The notes below the pieces were generated by a model. It made no database searches. It was given only the letters and a program-made list of their open reading frames with translations, and had not been told where the DNA came from. From NCBI GenBank assembly GCA_015484985.1, contig WFUL01000242.1:1-10099 (forward strand): 10,099 nucleotides of DNA, in the 5' to 3' direction. A program made the position numbers and the translations under genes. Below are positions 1 to 7,415 of the stretch, piece by piece. This stretch comes from Anaerolineales bacterium. GTDB lineage: Bacteria; Chloroflexota; Anaerolineae; Anaerolineales; DRMV01. Position 1 is the first letter of the stretch. The number at the start of each line of letters is the position of its first letter.

Positions 1-146
1 ACAATATCCTCCCCGTCATATGCATACCGCCTGATGACTTCTGCACCATCCGCCGCCACCACCCGTTTTTGCACCCGCCGGCCAAATGCATCATAAGCAT
101 ATTCCGCATATGACCCATCCGGCTTGTCTATCCGTACCAAACGGTC
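1..146 (-). repeat. Direct repeat of rhs core, copy B (orphan copy)
   Basis: Bases 1-146 are identical, base for base as read by eye, to 1512-1657 inside the full rhs gene, in the same orientation. The match stops sharply at 146/1657: the next bases are cccc here and ttcc in the other copy. The left limit is unknown because the repeat reaches the window edge. A perfect match of this length implies recent duplication or ongoing gene conversion, and it provides homology for swapping toxin tips. Confidence 0.95.
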
Positions 147-179
147 CCCCTCTGTCAAGTGAATACAATCACTGTTCAC
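1..179 (-). CDS. Orphan Rhs core fragment (silent toxin-cassette start), runs off the left edge
   Basis: A minus-strand frame opens with GTG at 179-177 and stays open to base 1. The first 11 codons (reading roughly MNSDCIHLTEG) are unique. From base 146 leftward it encodes the same YD-repeat residues as the full Rhs protein (DRLVRIDKPDGSYAEY and onward through GEDIV). The GTG overlaps the stop of the lipoprotein gene by four bases (GTGA), which would allow coupled translation. Known rhs loci often carry, downstream of the main toxin/immunity pair, orphan modules made of a short core segment followed by another toxin tip and immunity gene; they act as recombination donors. This fits that pattern, with the alternative tip predicted beyond the left edge. 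It lacks everything N-terminal to the late core, so it is unlikely to be exported by itself. Whether the GTG is used is uncertain: the only purine-rich stretch (AGAGG) sits directly against it. Confidence 0.75.
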   Translation of the reverse strand, partial: MNSDCIHLTEGDRLVRIDKPDGSYAEYAYDAFGRRVQKRVVAADGAEVIRRYAYDGEDI

Positions 180-703
180 CCTCTTATTTGCAGCAATTCT
201 TCAATATCCATTTTTACTTCATGTCTGCCATTTTCATCATATCTTACAAATAGAGGTTGAATGCCGGCTCTTTGTTGTGTTTTTAAAATTACACACTTGA
301 TAAAATCGGTACTATTTTTGTCACCATCAATGACACACCCCTTCGAATTACGTCGCAATACTTTATCCACTACACTCGCGGATTGGTGTTTTTTAAACTC
401 AACCATTTTTGGATAATTAGCAAGAGTAGCGTAAACAAATAAAAGATATACAAAATCATTCAAAACTAGGAAGTCATTCTTATCGGGCACCGAAAACTCA
501 TTACATGTATTGTCTGGGCAATACAAAAGCGTATTTGTATGCTTTGATGTTCTGTATTCCACTTCATTACCAAAAAAGGATTTTAAAATATTTCCTGTAT
601 CAGGTTCAGAAATGTTTACATCATCATTTACTGTTAATGAAATACAACCCCCCAAGATGGGAAAAATCAAAATAATACGGCACTTAAAAAACCACCTGCT
701 CAT
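176..703 (-). CDS. Lipoprotein, presumed immunity protein for the Rhs toxin
   Basis: The product is 175 residues. The start chosen is the ATG at 703-701, because it overlaps the toxin stop (ATGA) and gives a lipoprotein signal: basic n-region MSRWFFKCR, hydrophobic IILIFPI, then lipobox LGGC with the lipidated Cys at residue 20. The frame extends 30 codons further upstream, but that would start inside the toxin coding sequence and bury the signal. The residue after Cys20 is Ile, not Asp, so outer-membrane sorting is expected by the usual Lol rule. The mature part is about 155 residues and carries Cys62, Cys67, Cys123 and Cys137, which could form disulfides in the periplasm. I recognise no family; the immunity role is inferred from position directly after an Rhs toxin and from the periplasmic location that suits a peptidoglycan-targeting toxin. 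No clear Shine-Dalgarno is seen, so translation probably depends on coupling. The gene is AT-rich (a counted line has 20 of 60 G+C), unlike the Rhs shell. Confidence 0.8.
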   Translation of the reverse strand: MSRWFFKCRIILIFPILGGCISLTVNDDVNISEPDTGNILKSFFGNEVEYRTSKHTNTLLYCPDNTCNEFSVPDKNDFLVLNDFVYLLFVYATLANYPKMVEFKKHQSASVVDKVLRRNSKGCVIDGDKNSTDFIKCVILKTQQRAGIQPLFVRYDENGRHEVKMDIEELLQIRG

Positions 704-1078
704 GGTGTTGCACCACTGTTGGTATGCGGCGATGGATTCGGTGGAGCCGGTAATGGAGGAACCCCCAAACCAGGACCATTCTGAAGATGCCAATGATCTC
801 TATTATTTCCAGGGAAATCTTCATACCAGCCATGCGTAAAACCACACTCGGCTGCGCATTTTAATACGCGATCTGTCGGGTAGTTATTGAATGATTGTCC
901 CGCAATATCTACTGCATCATTCTTGACTATGACCTGCTCGCTCTTTCCCACCAGTACATAACAAACCTCGACCATTCCAGTCATTATTCGCATTTAAACA
1001 GTTTTCTACACATTGAAGCTGTTGTGCAGTTTGCCCAGTTACCGGAACAGTAGCAGGGGGCGGACGATTCCACCAATA
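700..1078 (-). pseudogene. Rhs C-terminal toxin domain, M15-peptidase-like, split by a frameshift
   Basis: The region just after the DPLGL core motif is read in two frames. Codons 1078-923 continue the Rhs frame (YWWNRPPPATVPVTG ... CTGGKERAGHSQ), which stops at 919-917. From 921 to 700 the next frame continues with NDAVDIAGQSFNNYPTD ... RDHWHLQNGPG and a Pro-rich tail. Dropping one base near 922-925 fuses them into 125 residues. The fusion restores A-G-H-S-Q-N-D-A-V-D-I-A, which matches the M15 (VanY/DD-carboxypeptidase) pattern SxHxxGxAxD with the correct seven-residue spacing from His (929-931) to Asp (907-909). The later D-H-W-H (H codons 793-795 and 787-789) matches ExWH, with Asp at the Glu position. 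Such enzymes cut peptidoglycan stem peptides using zinc. Four cysteines (QCVENC and LKCAAEC) may form disulfides. The stop overlaps the lipoprotein start. The frameshift may be a real inactivating mutation, a sequencing error or, less likely, programmed. Confidence 0.72.
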
Positions 1079-4000
1079 TAAACCAAGTGGGTCAATACGA
1101 TTTACTGGGTTCCCCCCAACATAAGCGTATGTATTCAAACCGCCCGCCAATCCTATAGGATCGCGGGATAGAAACCGCCCCACCTGTGGGTCGTAGTACC
1201 TCGCTCGATAATAGTATAGTCCGCTCTCCGCGTCATATTCCCGACCCGTGAACCCATAGAACTGCCCCACCCGTGCATCAAACTCCGGGTCCATCCGATC
1301 GACCACGTTCCCCCACGGATCATAGCGGTATCGCTGCACGACCTGTCCCGATTGGTCCGTCACCGCAATGATCGAGCCCAATCGGTCCCCGTGCAGAAAG
1401 TACTGGCCAGCCACCTGCGCCGGCGCCCGCACATCCAGCACCAGCGGTTCGTCTATTCCAGGCCCGTGTGCAACCGTCGCCAGCAATGTGCCCGTGCCGT
1501 CGTATACCGCTACAATATCCTCCCCGTCATATGCATACCGCCTGATGACTTCTGCACCATCCGCCGCCACCACCCGTTTTTGCACCCGCCGGCCAAATGC
1601 ATCATAAGCATATTCCGCATATGACCCATCCGGCTTGTCTATCCGTACCAAACGGTCTTCCGCATCCCACGTGTAGCGCGTGGTTCCCCCGGCATCCGTC
1701 TTGGTCAGCCGGTTCCCGTTGGCGTCGTATGTGTACGTCACGCCGCCTCCGGACAACAATTGATCCGCCGCGTCGTACGTGAAATCATTGCCCCGCGCAT
1801 CCGCCAGGCGGTTGCCCGCCCCGTCGTACCGATATCGCTGCGTCCACAGCGGGCTGGTGCTCCCCACCAGGCGCTCCGCCTCATCGTACGCATAGTTGCT
1901 CTCGAAAGTGGAGAGGTCGCCCCCGGCGGTGATCGTCAGGGTCCCGCCCACCGTCCCAAGATTTGTAACCAGGGGGGTGCGGACATACGATGCAATCTGG
2001 TACACATTCATGGAGTCAGCCTCATAGAAGGCACCAGTCGCGTCAAACTCAATGGAATGCCCGCTGCTTGGCCCATAGCCTAACGAGAGCACCGGGCTTC
2101 CGTCAGGATTTACGCAAGGCCCGATGTCTTCATTGTACGAGCAGATGATGCCCTGATCGTTGACGGCAAAATCCCACCAAAAGGCCAAGCGCACCAGCGG
2201 AACCAGCGTACTACTGGTGGGTTCCCAGCGGAAAAACTCACCAGAAGCCTCTGATGCCACGACCAACCCATACGAGGAGGCATCCAGCAACACCCGGCCT
2301 CCCGATCCCCCCGGGGCTACCGCAGACGGAGGAAGAGCCGCGACCTGAGTCAGGGTTCCACCCGCCGCCGCATACAACGCCGATCCGTCCGTCAGATATA
2401 GTGTCCCGTCAGGCGTGACTTCCATATCCTGAACTTGGAGCGGAGAGATATCCACCACCGGTTTTTCGACACCACCGCTATAGACGGACACTTGCGCACC
2501 CTTCAACAGGTACACCCGCCCGGCTCCATCCACCGCGATATCGGTGGCCCCCTGGAGCCAAGCTGGCTGCAACGTAACGCCCCCCTGCACCATCCAGGCG
2601 GCACCTCCGTTATCTGTAAAATAAGCGGTGCCATCGGGCGCGACAGCATGCAACCGCCCGATGCCAGAGGCAAATCCAGGTGCCTCCCGCCACACGGTCG
2701 TACTCGTGGCGAAGCGTACTGCACCCTGCTGATCTCTAACGGTCACATTCAGCACATTACGCCCCAGCGATACGGGTATCGTACCGGAAATGGCCCCCGT
2801 AGCATCCACGACCATGGGCGTACCGTTAATGTCCACCTGAAAACCTGGCCGTGTCATCCCGGTAACCGCGTATGCGTCCGCCGTGATGGTATAGCGGTCC
2901 ACGGTAACACCATCGGGTTGCGTCAGCGCGCTTCCACTCGTCTCCAATGCGGCGACCAAATTTCCCACGTTATCGTAGGTGTACTGCACCGTTTCATCAA
3001 ACCATCTCCCATCCAGGCCGAGGAGGTTAAAAGCCGCATCCCACTGAAAGGCCTTTGAGGCGCGCATAAGTACCCGTTGAGGCGAGTAAAACTGTCCCTC
3101 GACGCCCGCGCGTCTTCCCGCCGTATCGTACCTGTAATCGAGCTGGACATAGTCCGTTCCGCCGTAATACTGGGCAGCCCACTCATCAAGATCATTTCGC
3201 TCCACGGTCCAGTACGCAGATTGCCCGCCTGAGCCATCGAACAACTTCGTCGTCAACCCGCCGATCCGATAGGTTGTATATTCGAGCTGGTGCTCAGCCA
3301 TAATCGGGCCGGCGACACCGATGTTGGTGATGCGGTCTACGTCATCGTAGCGGATCGTCACGGTCCCGCTGTTGTTCTCTGCTGTGGTCAGCCGCCCGCT
3401 CACGTCATACGTATAGTTGACCGTATCGTCTCCCGCCTCCTTGCGTATGAGTCGGTTGATCGGATCATAGACAAACTTCACGACACTTCCGTTGGGCGAG
3501 TCCACCTGAATAAGGTTCCGGGCCAGATCATACTGGTAAGCAGTTGTGTTGCCGTTTGCATCATGCTCCGCTACAAGTTGGCCAATAGCGTCGTAGTCGA
3601 ACCGCAGCCGCCCCTTTCCCGGCGTAACCACTTCACGAAGCAGATGCTCGGCAGTCCCGCAGGTGGCGCAGGCTGTCTGCCAGACCATGCGCACGGTGTT
3701 ACCCAGCGGGTCGGTGATGGCAGACAGTCGGCCTAGAACGTCATAGGTCATGCGGGTCACATGCTGGTTGGCATTTTCCACCGTCACGAGTTGTCCGGCC
3801 TCGTCGTAGGAATACCTTGTGGTGTTGCCCAACCCGTCCCGGGCCTCGACAACGAGGCCGCGGGTATCGTAGACGTAGCGGGACAGGAGTCCACCTATTG
3901 TGACGCTGAGCGGCATACCGAACTGATCGTAGGCGATTTCCGCCGCTCGCGTGACTTTGCTTCCCAACTGTATCTTGATAGGATTTGATCGGTCGTCGTA

Positions 4001-7000
4001 AGAAACATTGAGGACATAGCGGTTGAGGGGTCCCCACAAAGTCAGCGATGTGATACGAGCATTGGCACCGTAAGTGATATCTGCCCTAACAGCACTTGAA
4101 GTGCCCCCATAGAGTATCTGCTTCGGCAGGTATCCTAACGCGTAGCTGTACTGCACGTACCGCCCATCTGGGAGATCGATTCTTGTAGGCAGATTATGCC
4201 GGTTCCTCCTGATTAATGTCACATTTCCAAGGGCATCCACGATCTTGATAGCTGATCCAAAAGAATTGGTGTAGACAAGGGACTTGTTGCCGCGCCCGTC
4301 TATATAGATGTCCGCCATCTCTTCCGGCGATGGGAGCACGCTGCCAGCGCCGCCTGCCGTAATACGGTACCGGGCTGCATCGAAACGACGCAACTCGCCG
4401 GTCGGCGCTAGCACTGTTCGCACATTCCCTTGGGCCCCGTAGGTGTAGACGGTCGTGAAGCCGCGGCTATCGGTTTTCTCCACAATCTTATGCCTTGCAT
4501 CATAAGCGTAGCGCATAGTCGACCCGTCGGGTAGCTGTACCTGAGTCAGGTTGCCTTCCCCGTCGTGAGTGAATAGCATTTTTCGCCCCACCGGATCGGT
4601 GATATCCGTTAGCAGCCCAGCGGCATACGAGAAATACCAGACCTGCCCAGCAGCGTTGGTTCTGGTCAGGAGCCGCCCCGCGCCATCGTACGTATAGCGC
4701 CAGAAGCGGCCTTCCGGAAGCCGTGTCTCAACGAGACGCCCGCTGGAATCGAAAATCCGCGTAGTCCCATCTCGTGACGTCAACCGCCATGTACCGTTGC
4801 GTGTGCGCTCGAGGCGGCTGAACTCGCCCGGTGCTGGTCGGTACACGGTTCCAGGCCCCGGTACAAAATCCGTCGGGCGACGATATGGAATCATGGACAA
4901 GCCACCGACCCCGTCCAGGGTGACAACTGACTGGCCTGCAAGGTCGACATCAAACCACAACTCCTCACGGTAGGGAGGAACCTCCTGCGCCTCCACGGCA
5001 GTTTCAATGCGACCATCGGGCGTCACCGATTTAACGGACAGCCATCCCGGATTCTCGCAGTCATAATCCGCCACGTAGATCGTTCCATCGTCGTCAACAG
5101 CGATCCCCTGTGGCCCATCCAACCCCACGAAGTAGTAACTATGATTACCCATCTGGTCGAATCGGGACACAAACCCGCTTCCGCAGGACGCCCAGGTATC
5201 TCCGTAGAGCGCTGTTACATACAGGTTTCCAGCACGATCAAATGCCATGCTTCGCGCGCCTGGAATCAGTGTAAGGCTGACACCGTGCAACCCGAACCCC
5301 GCATCATAGAACATGGAAACGCTTCCATCGGCAGCGACCTTCGCTATACGCCCATACCGGGAATCCAACACGTAGAGTTCCCCCGCTGGGCTGACGGCCA
5401 AATCGTTAATACCGACGAATGGTAAGGCAGCGAAGTCCGATACCGTCCCAGTTGGTGACACCTTCCTGATCACGGACCTGCCACCAACATAGACGTCCCC
5501 GGTCGGCGCGACCGCAATCCCCGAGACAGAATCGAGTCCCGACGCCACGACGCGTGTCGACCCATCGGGCGCCACAAACAGCAGCGCCGCGCCCTGCCCG
5601 TAGTCCGCAACGCCCACATAGGTACCCCCGCCCGGCGCGGCCGCAACCCACCGGGCCCCGGGCCGCACCGTGACGCTCTTCCAACTTCCGAGGTCGGTGC
5701 CGGAACTGCGCACCGGATAGTAGGCGATGGCGCTCCCGTCGCCCCGGGTTCGAAGCACATTACCATCCGCCTGGAGATATAGCGTCTCCAGTTCCGCCAG
5801 CCCCCACCCTGCTCCAAACGGGCTTTGGCGCTGGTCATTCAGTAGAAGCGGGCCGTGAAAGAGCACTTCGTCCCGGCGCGGGACCAAGTTGACCCCTCCG
5901 GATCCCCCCGATCCCGCAGCACGTCGGCGAACATTGGCCACCGCCACGCTGACCGGGTACACCCCGGTAGCCACAGCTTTGCCTCGTCCGTTGGCGCCGG
6001 TCCACTGAAAATTAAACACGCCTGGTGCCCCAGCTGAATCAAACCTGGCCACACGCTTAAGCCCCTCGATAGATATCTCTGTCTCCAAATAGTCTGCCTG
6101 CGGAGCGTTGCCGAAGAACCGGCCCATATCGACGGGAAGGGAGAGTACCGGCCTCGGATCGGCTGTTCTACTATTGTAGGCAAGAGACGGGGAATCGTTC
6201 TCGCCAAAGGCATATACGGGCAAAAGGCGATGTTGCAGCTTCAGGTTCCCGTTGCAATAGCCGATTTCAGATGTACCGCGCACGCCCGCGGAATTGCACT
6301 CATCTTGATTGTCGTGTCTCGGTAGTGCCAGCCCGCCTATCCCGCCGTTCTGTGGTGCAGGGAATCCATTTATAACACAGGAGAAATGCATAACCTTCGC
6401 TTCAAGGAACTGTCCATCTGCCGTGACCTCGGCCGCCCCGGGATCATAAAAACCTGTATTTTCGTCTTCAGGATCATGAGAAGCGAAGAAGAAAGGAACC
6501 CGAGTGCCCGGCGCGAGGCCGGCCACGTTACGAATACGTAGCGTGACCGGCGCGTTGAACTCGACGTGCTCCGGTCCCATTTGCACCCCGCCCAGGTATA
6601 CAAAATTCCCTGGCACCGGCAAAGGGAACGACTCCGGATCCGGAAGGTACGAGGCGCGCACGAGCAAGTCCTGTTTTAATGCGCCAGGTGGAAAGTACAC
6701 CTCTACGTTGCCAGTAGAGTCGGTAAAACTTCCCCCCAAAGCCGCGCTTATCAATACCGATTTGGGGTCCCACGCGCGCAGCGCAACGTCACCTACCGTG
6801 CCATCACCGCCAGACCGTACATACGTATCCCTTCTTGACGTAATATACCCATCCTTCTCAAAAAACAACGTGACCGGCACACCGCCCGGTACGGCAACGA
6901 CGAACGTGCCATCCGGACCGGTTGCGCCACCTACTCCTTCGCTGTGCGAACGAATCCCCACTCCCGGCACGGGCTGGCCGGTGGCTGCGTTCACGACCCG

Positions 7001-7165
7001 GCCGCGAACATACGCCGTTCCCTTACCAAACTTTGGCGTGCCCAGTACGGTAACTGGCACACTTACATTCCCCGCGGCGTCCGTAACTACAATCGTTATC
7101 TCGTCGCCGACCCTTCCCCCAATAGTGGCGGCAAAGCTACCATCGGCGTTGACCGTGATTGTCAC
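917..7165 (-). CDS. Rhs/YD-repeat polymorphic-toxin protein, 5'-truncated
   Basis: The frame is 2082 codons from the first GTG. In order by rough residue: 1-45, end of an Ig-like domain; 48-130, carboxypeptidase-regulatory-like beta-sandwich (VRGRVVNAATGQPVPGVGI); 135-265, beta-rich domain containing VYFPPGAL; 305-470, Rhs shell entry (LAYNSR, SPFGAGWGLAELE); 505-760, NHL-type beta-propeller repeats (GIAVAPTGDVYV, GIAVDDDGTIYVAD); 780-1410, many YD repeats; 1425-1490, Ig-like segment; 1500-1740, a second propeller-like region; 1757-1990, last YD repeats and core (GLYYYRARYYDPQVGRFLS); 2002-2006 DPIGL and 2025-2029 DPLGL, the borders of the core near which Rhs proteins cut off their toxin. The YD shell is known to encapsulate the toxin. 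The tip from 2030 is frameshifted and stops after GHSQE. No start codon here has a convincing ribosome site, and the frame is open to 7333, so the native N-terminus, with any signal or trafficking domain, is missing at the IS junction. Probably not expressed as a functional secreted protein unless driven from the IS. Confidence 0.9.
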   Translation of the reverse strand: MTITVNADGSFAATIGGRVGDEITIVVTDAAGNVSVPVTVLGTPKFGKGTAYVRGRVVNAATGQPVPGVGIRSHSEGVGGATGPDGTFVVAVPGGVPVTLFFEKDGYITSRRDTYVRSGGDGTVGDVALRAWDPKSVLISAALGGSFTDSTGNVEVYFPPGALKQDLLVRASYLPDPESFPLPVPGNFVYLGGVQMGPEHVEFNAPVTLRIRNVAGLAPGTRVPFFFASHDPEDENTGFYDPGAAEVTADGQFLEAKVMHFSCVINGFPAPQNGGIGGLALPRHDNQDECNSAGVRGTSEIGYCNGNLKLQHRLLPVYAFGENDSPSLAYNSRTADPRPVLSLPVDMGRFFGNAPQADYLETEISIEGLKRVARFDSAGAPGVFNFQWTGANGRGKAVATGVYPVSVAVANVRRRAAGSGGSGGVNLVPRRDEVLFHGPLLLNDQRQSPFGAGWGLAELETLYLQADGNVLRTRGDGSAIAYYPVRSSGTDLGSWKSVTVRPGARWVAAAPGGGTYVGVADYGQGAALLFVAPDGSTRVVASGLDSVSGIAVAPTGDVYVGGRSVIRKVSPTGTVSDFAALPFVGINDLAVSPAGELYVLDSRYGRIAKVAADGSVSMFYDAGFGLHGVSLTLIPGARSMAFDRAGNLYVTALYGDTWASCGSGFVSRFDQMGNHSYYFVGLDGPQGIAVDDDGTIYVADYDCENPGWLSVKSVTPDGRIETAVEAQEVPPYREELWFDVDLAGQSVVTLDGVGGLSMIPYRRPTDFVPGPGTVYRPAPGEFSRLERTRNGTWRLTSRDGTTRIFDSSGRLVETRLPEGRFWRYTYDGAGRLLTRTNAAGQVWYFSYAAGLLTDITDPVGRKMLFTHDGEGNLTQVQLPDGSTMRYAYDARHKIVEKTDSRGFTTVYTYGAQGNVRTVLAPTGELRRFDAARYRITAGGAGSVLPSPEEMADIYIDGRGNKSLVYTNSFGSAIKIVDALGNVTLIRRNRHNLPTRIDLPDGRYVQYSYALGYLPKQILYGGTSSAVRADITYGANARITSLTLWGPLNRYVLNVSYDDRSNPIKIQLGSKVTRAAEIAYDQFGMPLSVTIGGLLSRYVYDTRGLVVEARDGLGNTTRYSYDEAGQLVTVENANQHVTRMTYDVLGRLSAITDPLGNTVRMVWQTACATCGTAEHLLREVVTPGKGRLRFDYDAIGQLVAEHDANGNTTAYQYDLARNLIQVDSPNGSVVKFVYDPINRLIRKEAGDDTVNYTYDVSGRLTTAENNSGTVTIRYDDVDRITNIGVAGPIMAEHQLEYTTYRIGGLTTKLFDGSGGQSAYWTVERNDLDEWAAQYYGGTDYVQLDYRYDTAGRRAGVEGQFYSPQRVLMRASKAFQWDAAFNLLGLDGRWFDETVQYTYDNVGNLVAALETSGSALTQPDGVTVDRYTITADAYAVTGMTRPGFQVDINGTPMVVDATGAISGTIPVSLGRNVLNVTVRDQQGAVRFATSTTVWREAPGFASGIGRLHAVAPDGTAYFTDNGGAAWMVQGGVTLQPAWLQGATDIAVDGAGRVYLLKGAQVSVYSGGVEKPVVDISPLQVQDMEVTPDGTLYLTDGSALYAAAGGTLTQVAALPPSAVAPGGSGGRVLLDASSYGLVVASEASGEFFRWEPTSSTLVPLVRLAFWWDFAVNDQGIICSYNEDIGPCVNPDGSPVLSLGYGPSSGHSIEFDATGAFYEADSMNVYQIASYVRTPLVTNLGTVGGTLTITAGGDLSTFESNYAYDEAERLVGSTSPLWTQRYRYDGAGNRLADARGNDFTYDAADQLLSGGGVTYTYDANGNRLTKTDAGGTTRYTWDAEDRLVRIDKPDGSYAEYAYDAFGRRVQKRVVAADGAEVIRRYAYDGEDIVAVYDGTGTLLATVAHGPGIDEPLVLDVRAPAQVAGQYFLHGDRLGSIIAVTDQSGQVVQRYRYDPWGNVVDRMDPEFDARVGQFYGFTGREYDAESGLYYYRARYYDPQVGRFLSRDPIGLAGGLNTYAYVGGNPVNRIDPLGLYWWNRPPPATVPVTGQTAQQLQCVENCLNANNDWNGRGLLCTGGKERAGHSQE
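920..925 (-). other. Frameshift site within the toxin domain
   Basis: On the minus strand the Rhs frame reads cat agt caa gaa tga. The downstream toxin frame begins with aat at 921. One surplus base in the caagaa stretch (922-925) separates them, so a ribosome would have to move +1 to pass. There is no homopolymer run and no standard -1 slippery heptamer in the required register. The exact base is not determinable, because removing any one of several gives a sensible peptide (GHSQNDAVD or GHSKNDAVD). Confidence 0.7.
1512..1657 (-). repeat. Direct repeat of rhs core, copy A (within the main rhs gene)
   Basis: Partner of the repeat at 1-146. It encodes residues about 1837-1885 of the Rhs protein, in the last YD repeats before the RHS-associated core. 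Recombination between the copies would delete 1511 bp carrying the end of the core, the current toxin and its immunity gene, and would fuse the shell to whatever tip follows the orphan. Confidence 0.95.
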
Positions 7166-7333
7166 GGATTCGCCGGTGCGTAGATTTGTGAGTGTGATCA
7201 GGCTTCCTGGCTCAGCCGAGCCAGGCCCACCGGTTATGAGGATCGAGTCCGTCCCAACCGGGATAAAATCGATTGCCCCCGCCCCGACCGGCGCAGGAGC
7301 AATCGTGTCTAAATAGAAGTTCCAAATCCCCGA
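7166..7333 (-). pseudogene. Open 5' continuation of the Rhs frame up to the IS junction
   Basis: Upstream of the GTG at 7165 the same frame continues without a stop to 7333; the TGA is at 7336-7334. The encoded segment (WNFYLDTIAPAPVGAG ... SLITLTNLRTGESV) flows smoothly into TITVNADGSFAA, giving one continuous Ig-like repeat. The GTG therefore lies inside a domain and is not a natural start. The first few codons (7322-7333) likely belong to the IS end. This is the surviving edge of a longer gene. Confidence 0.75.
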
Positions 7334-7340
7334 TCACTTA
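7324..7340 (+). repeat. Putative left terminal inverted repeat of the IS
   Basis: Reads aaatccccgatcactta. It aligns with the reverse complement of the right end (aaatacgtgatcctaa) at 12 of 16 positions with one gap. Similarity weakens further in. The alignment was made by eye and the true ends may differ by several bases. Confidence 0.45.
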
Positions 7341-7400
7341 AGGGAACTCCGGCTCCTGGTCCTGATCTGTTTTTGTTGACAGACAAAGACATACAGGAAA

Positions 7401-7406
7401 AGGAGC
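7401..7406 (+). promoter_or_regulatory. Ribosome binding site of the transposase gene
   Basis: AGGAGC lies nine bases before the ATG at 7416 and supports that start over any internal one. A second purine stretch (ggagcgag) lies immediately before the ATG. Confidence 0.6.
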
Positions 7407-7415
7407 CGGAGCGAG

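Noticed and set aside
704..793. Longer N-terminus for the lipoprotein (30 extra codons in frame)
   Set aside because: It would start inside the toxin coding sequence and hide the lipoprotein signal. The ATGA overlap at 703-700 is a better start.
930..952. GGGAAAG heptamer as a programmed -1 slippery site
   Set aside because: The Rhs frame reads ggg aaa, which is not the register needed for simultaneous slippage, and the join needs +1 rather than -1. The metal-site motif also places the shift further downstream, near 920-925.
700..993. A free-standing 97-residue protein starting at 993
   Set aside because: Its first 24 codons overlap Rhs codons in another frame, and its later part completes the toxin motif. 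It is better read as the frameshifted toxin tail.
6504..7316. 270-codon plus-strand frame opposite the Rhs N-terminal region
   Set aside because: No recognisable domain; it mirrors the Rhs coding frame and has no ribosome binding site that I could see.
7376..7399. TTGACA as the -35 box of a transposase promoter
   Set aside because: The hexamer is perfect, but no -10-like sequence sits 16-18 bases downstream.
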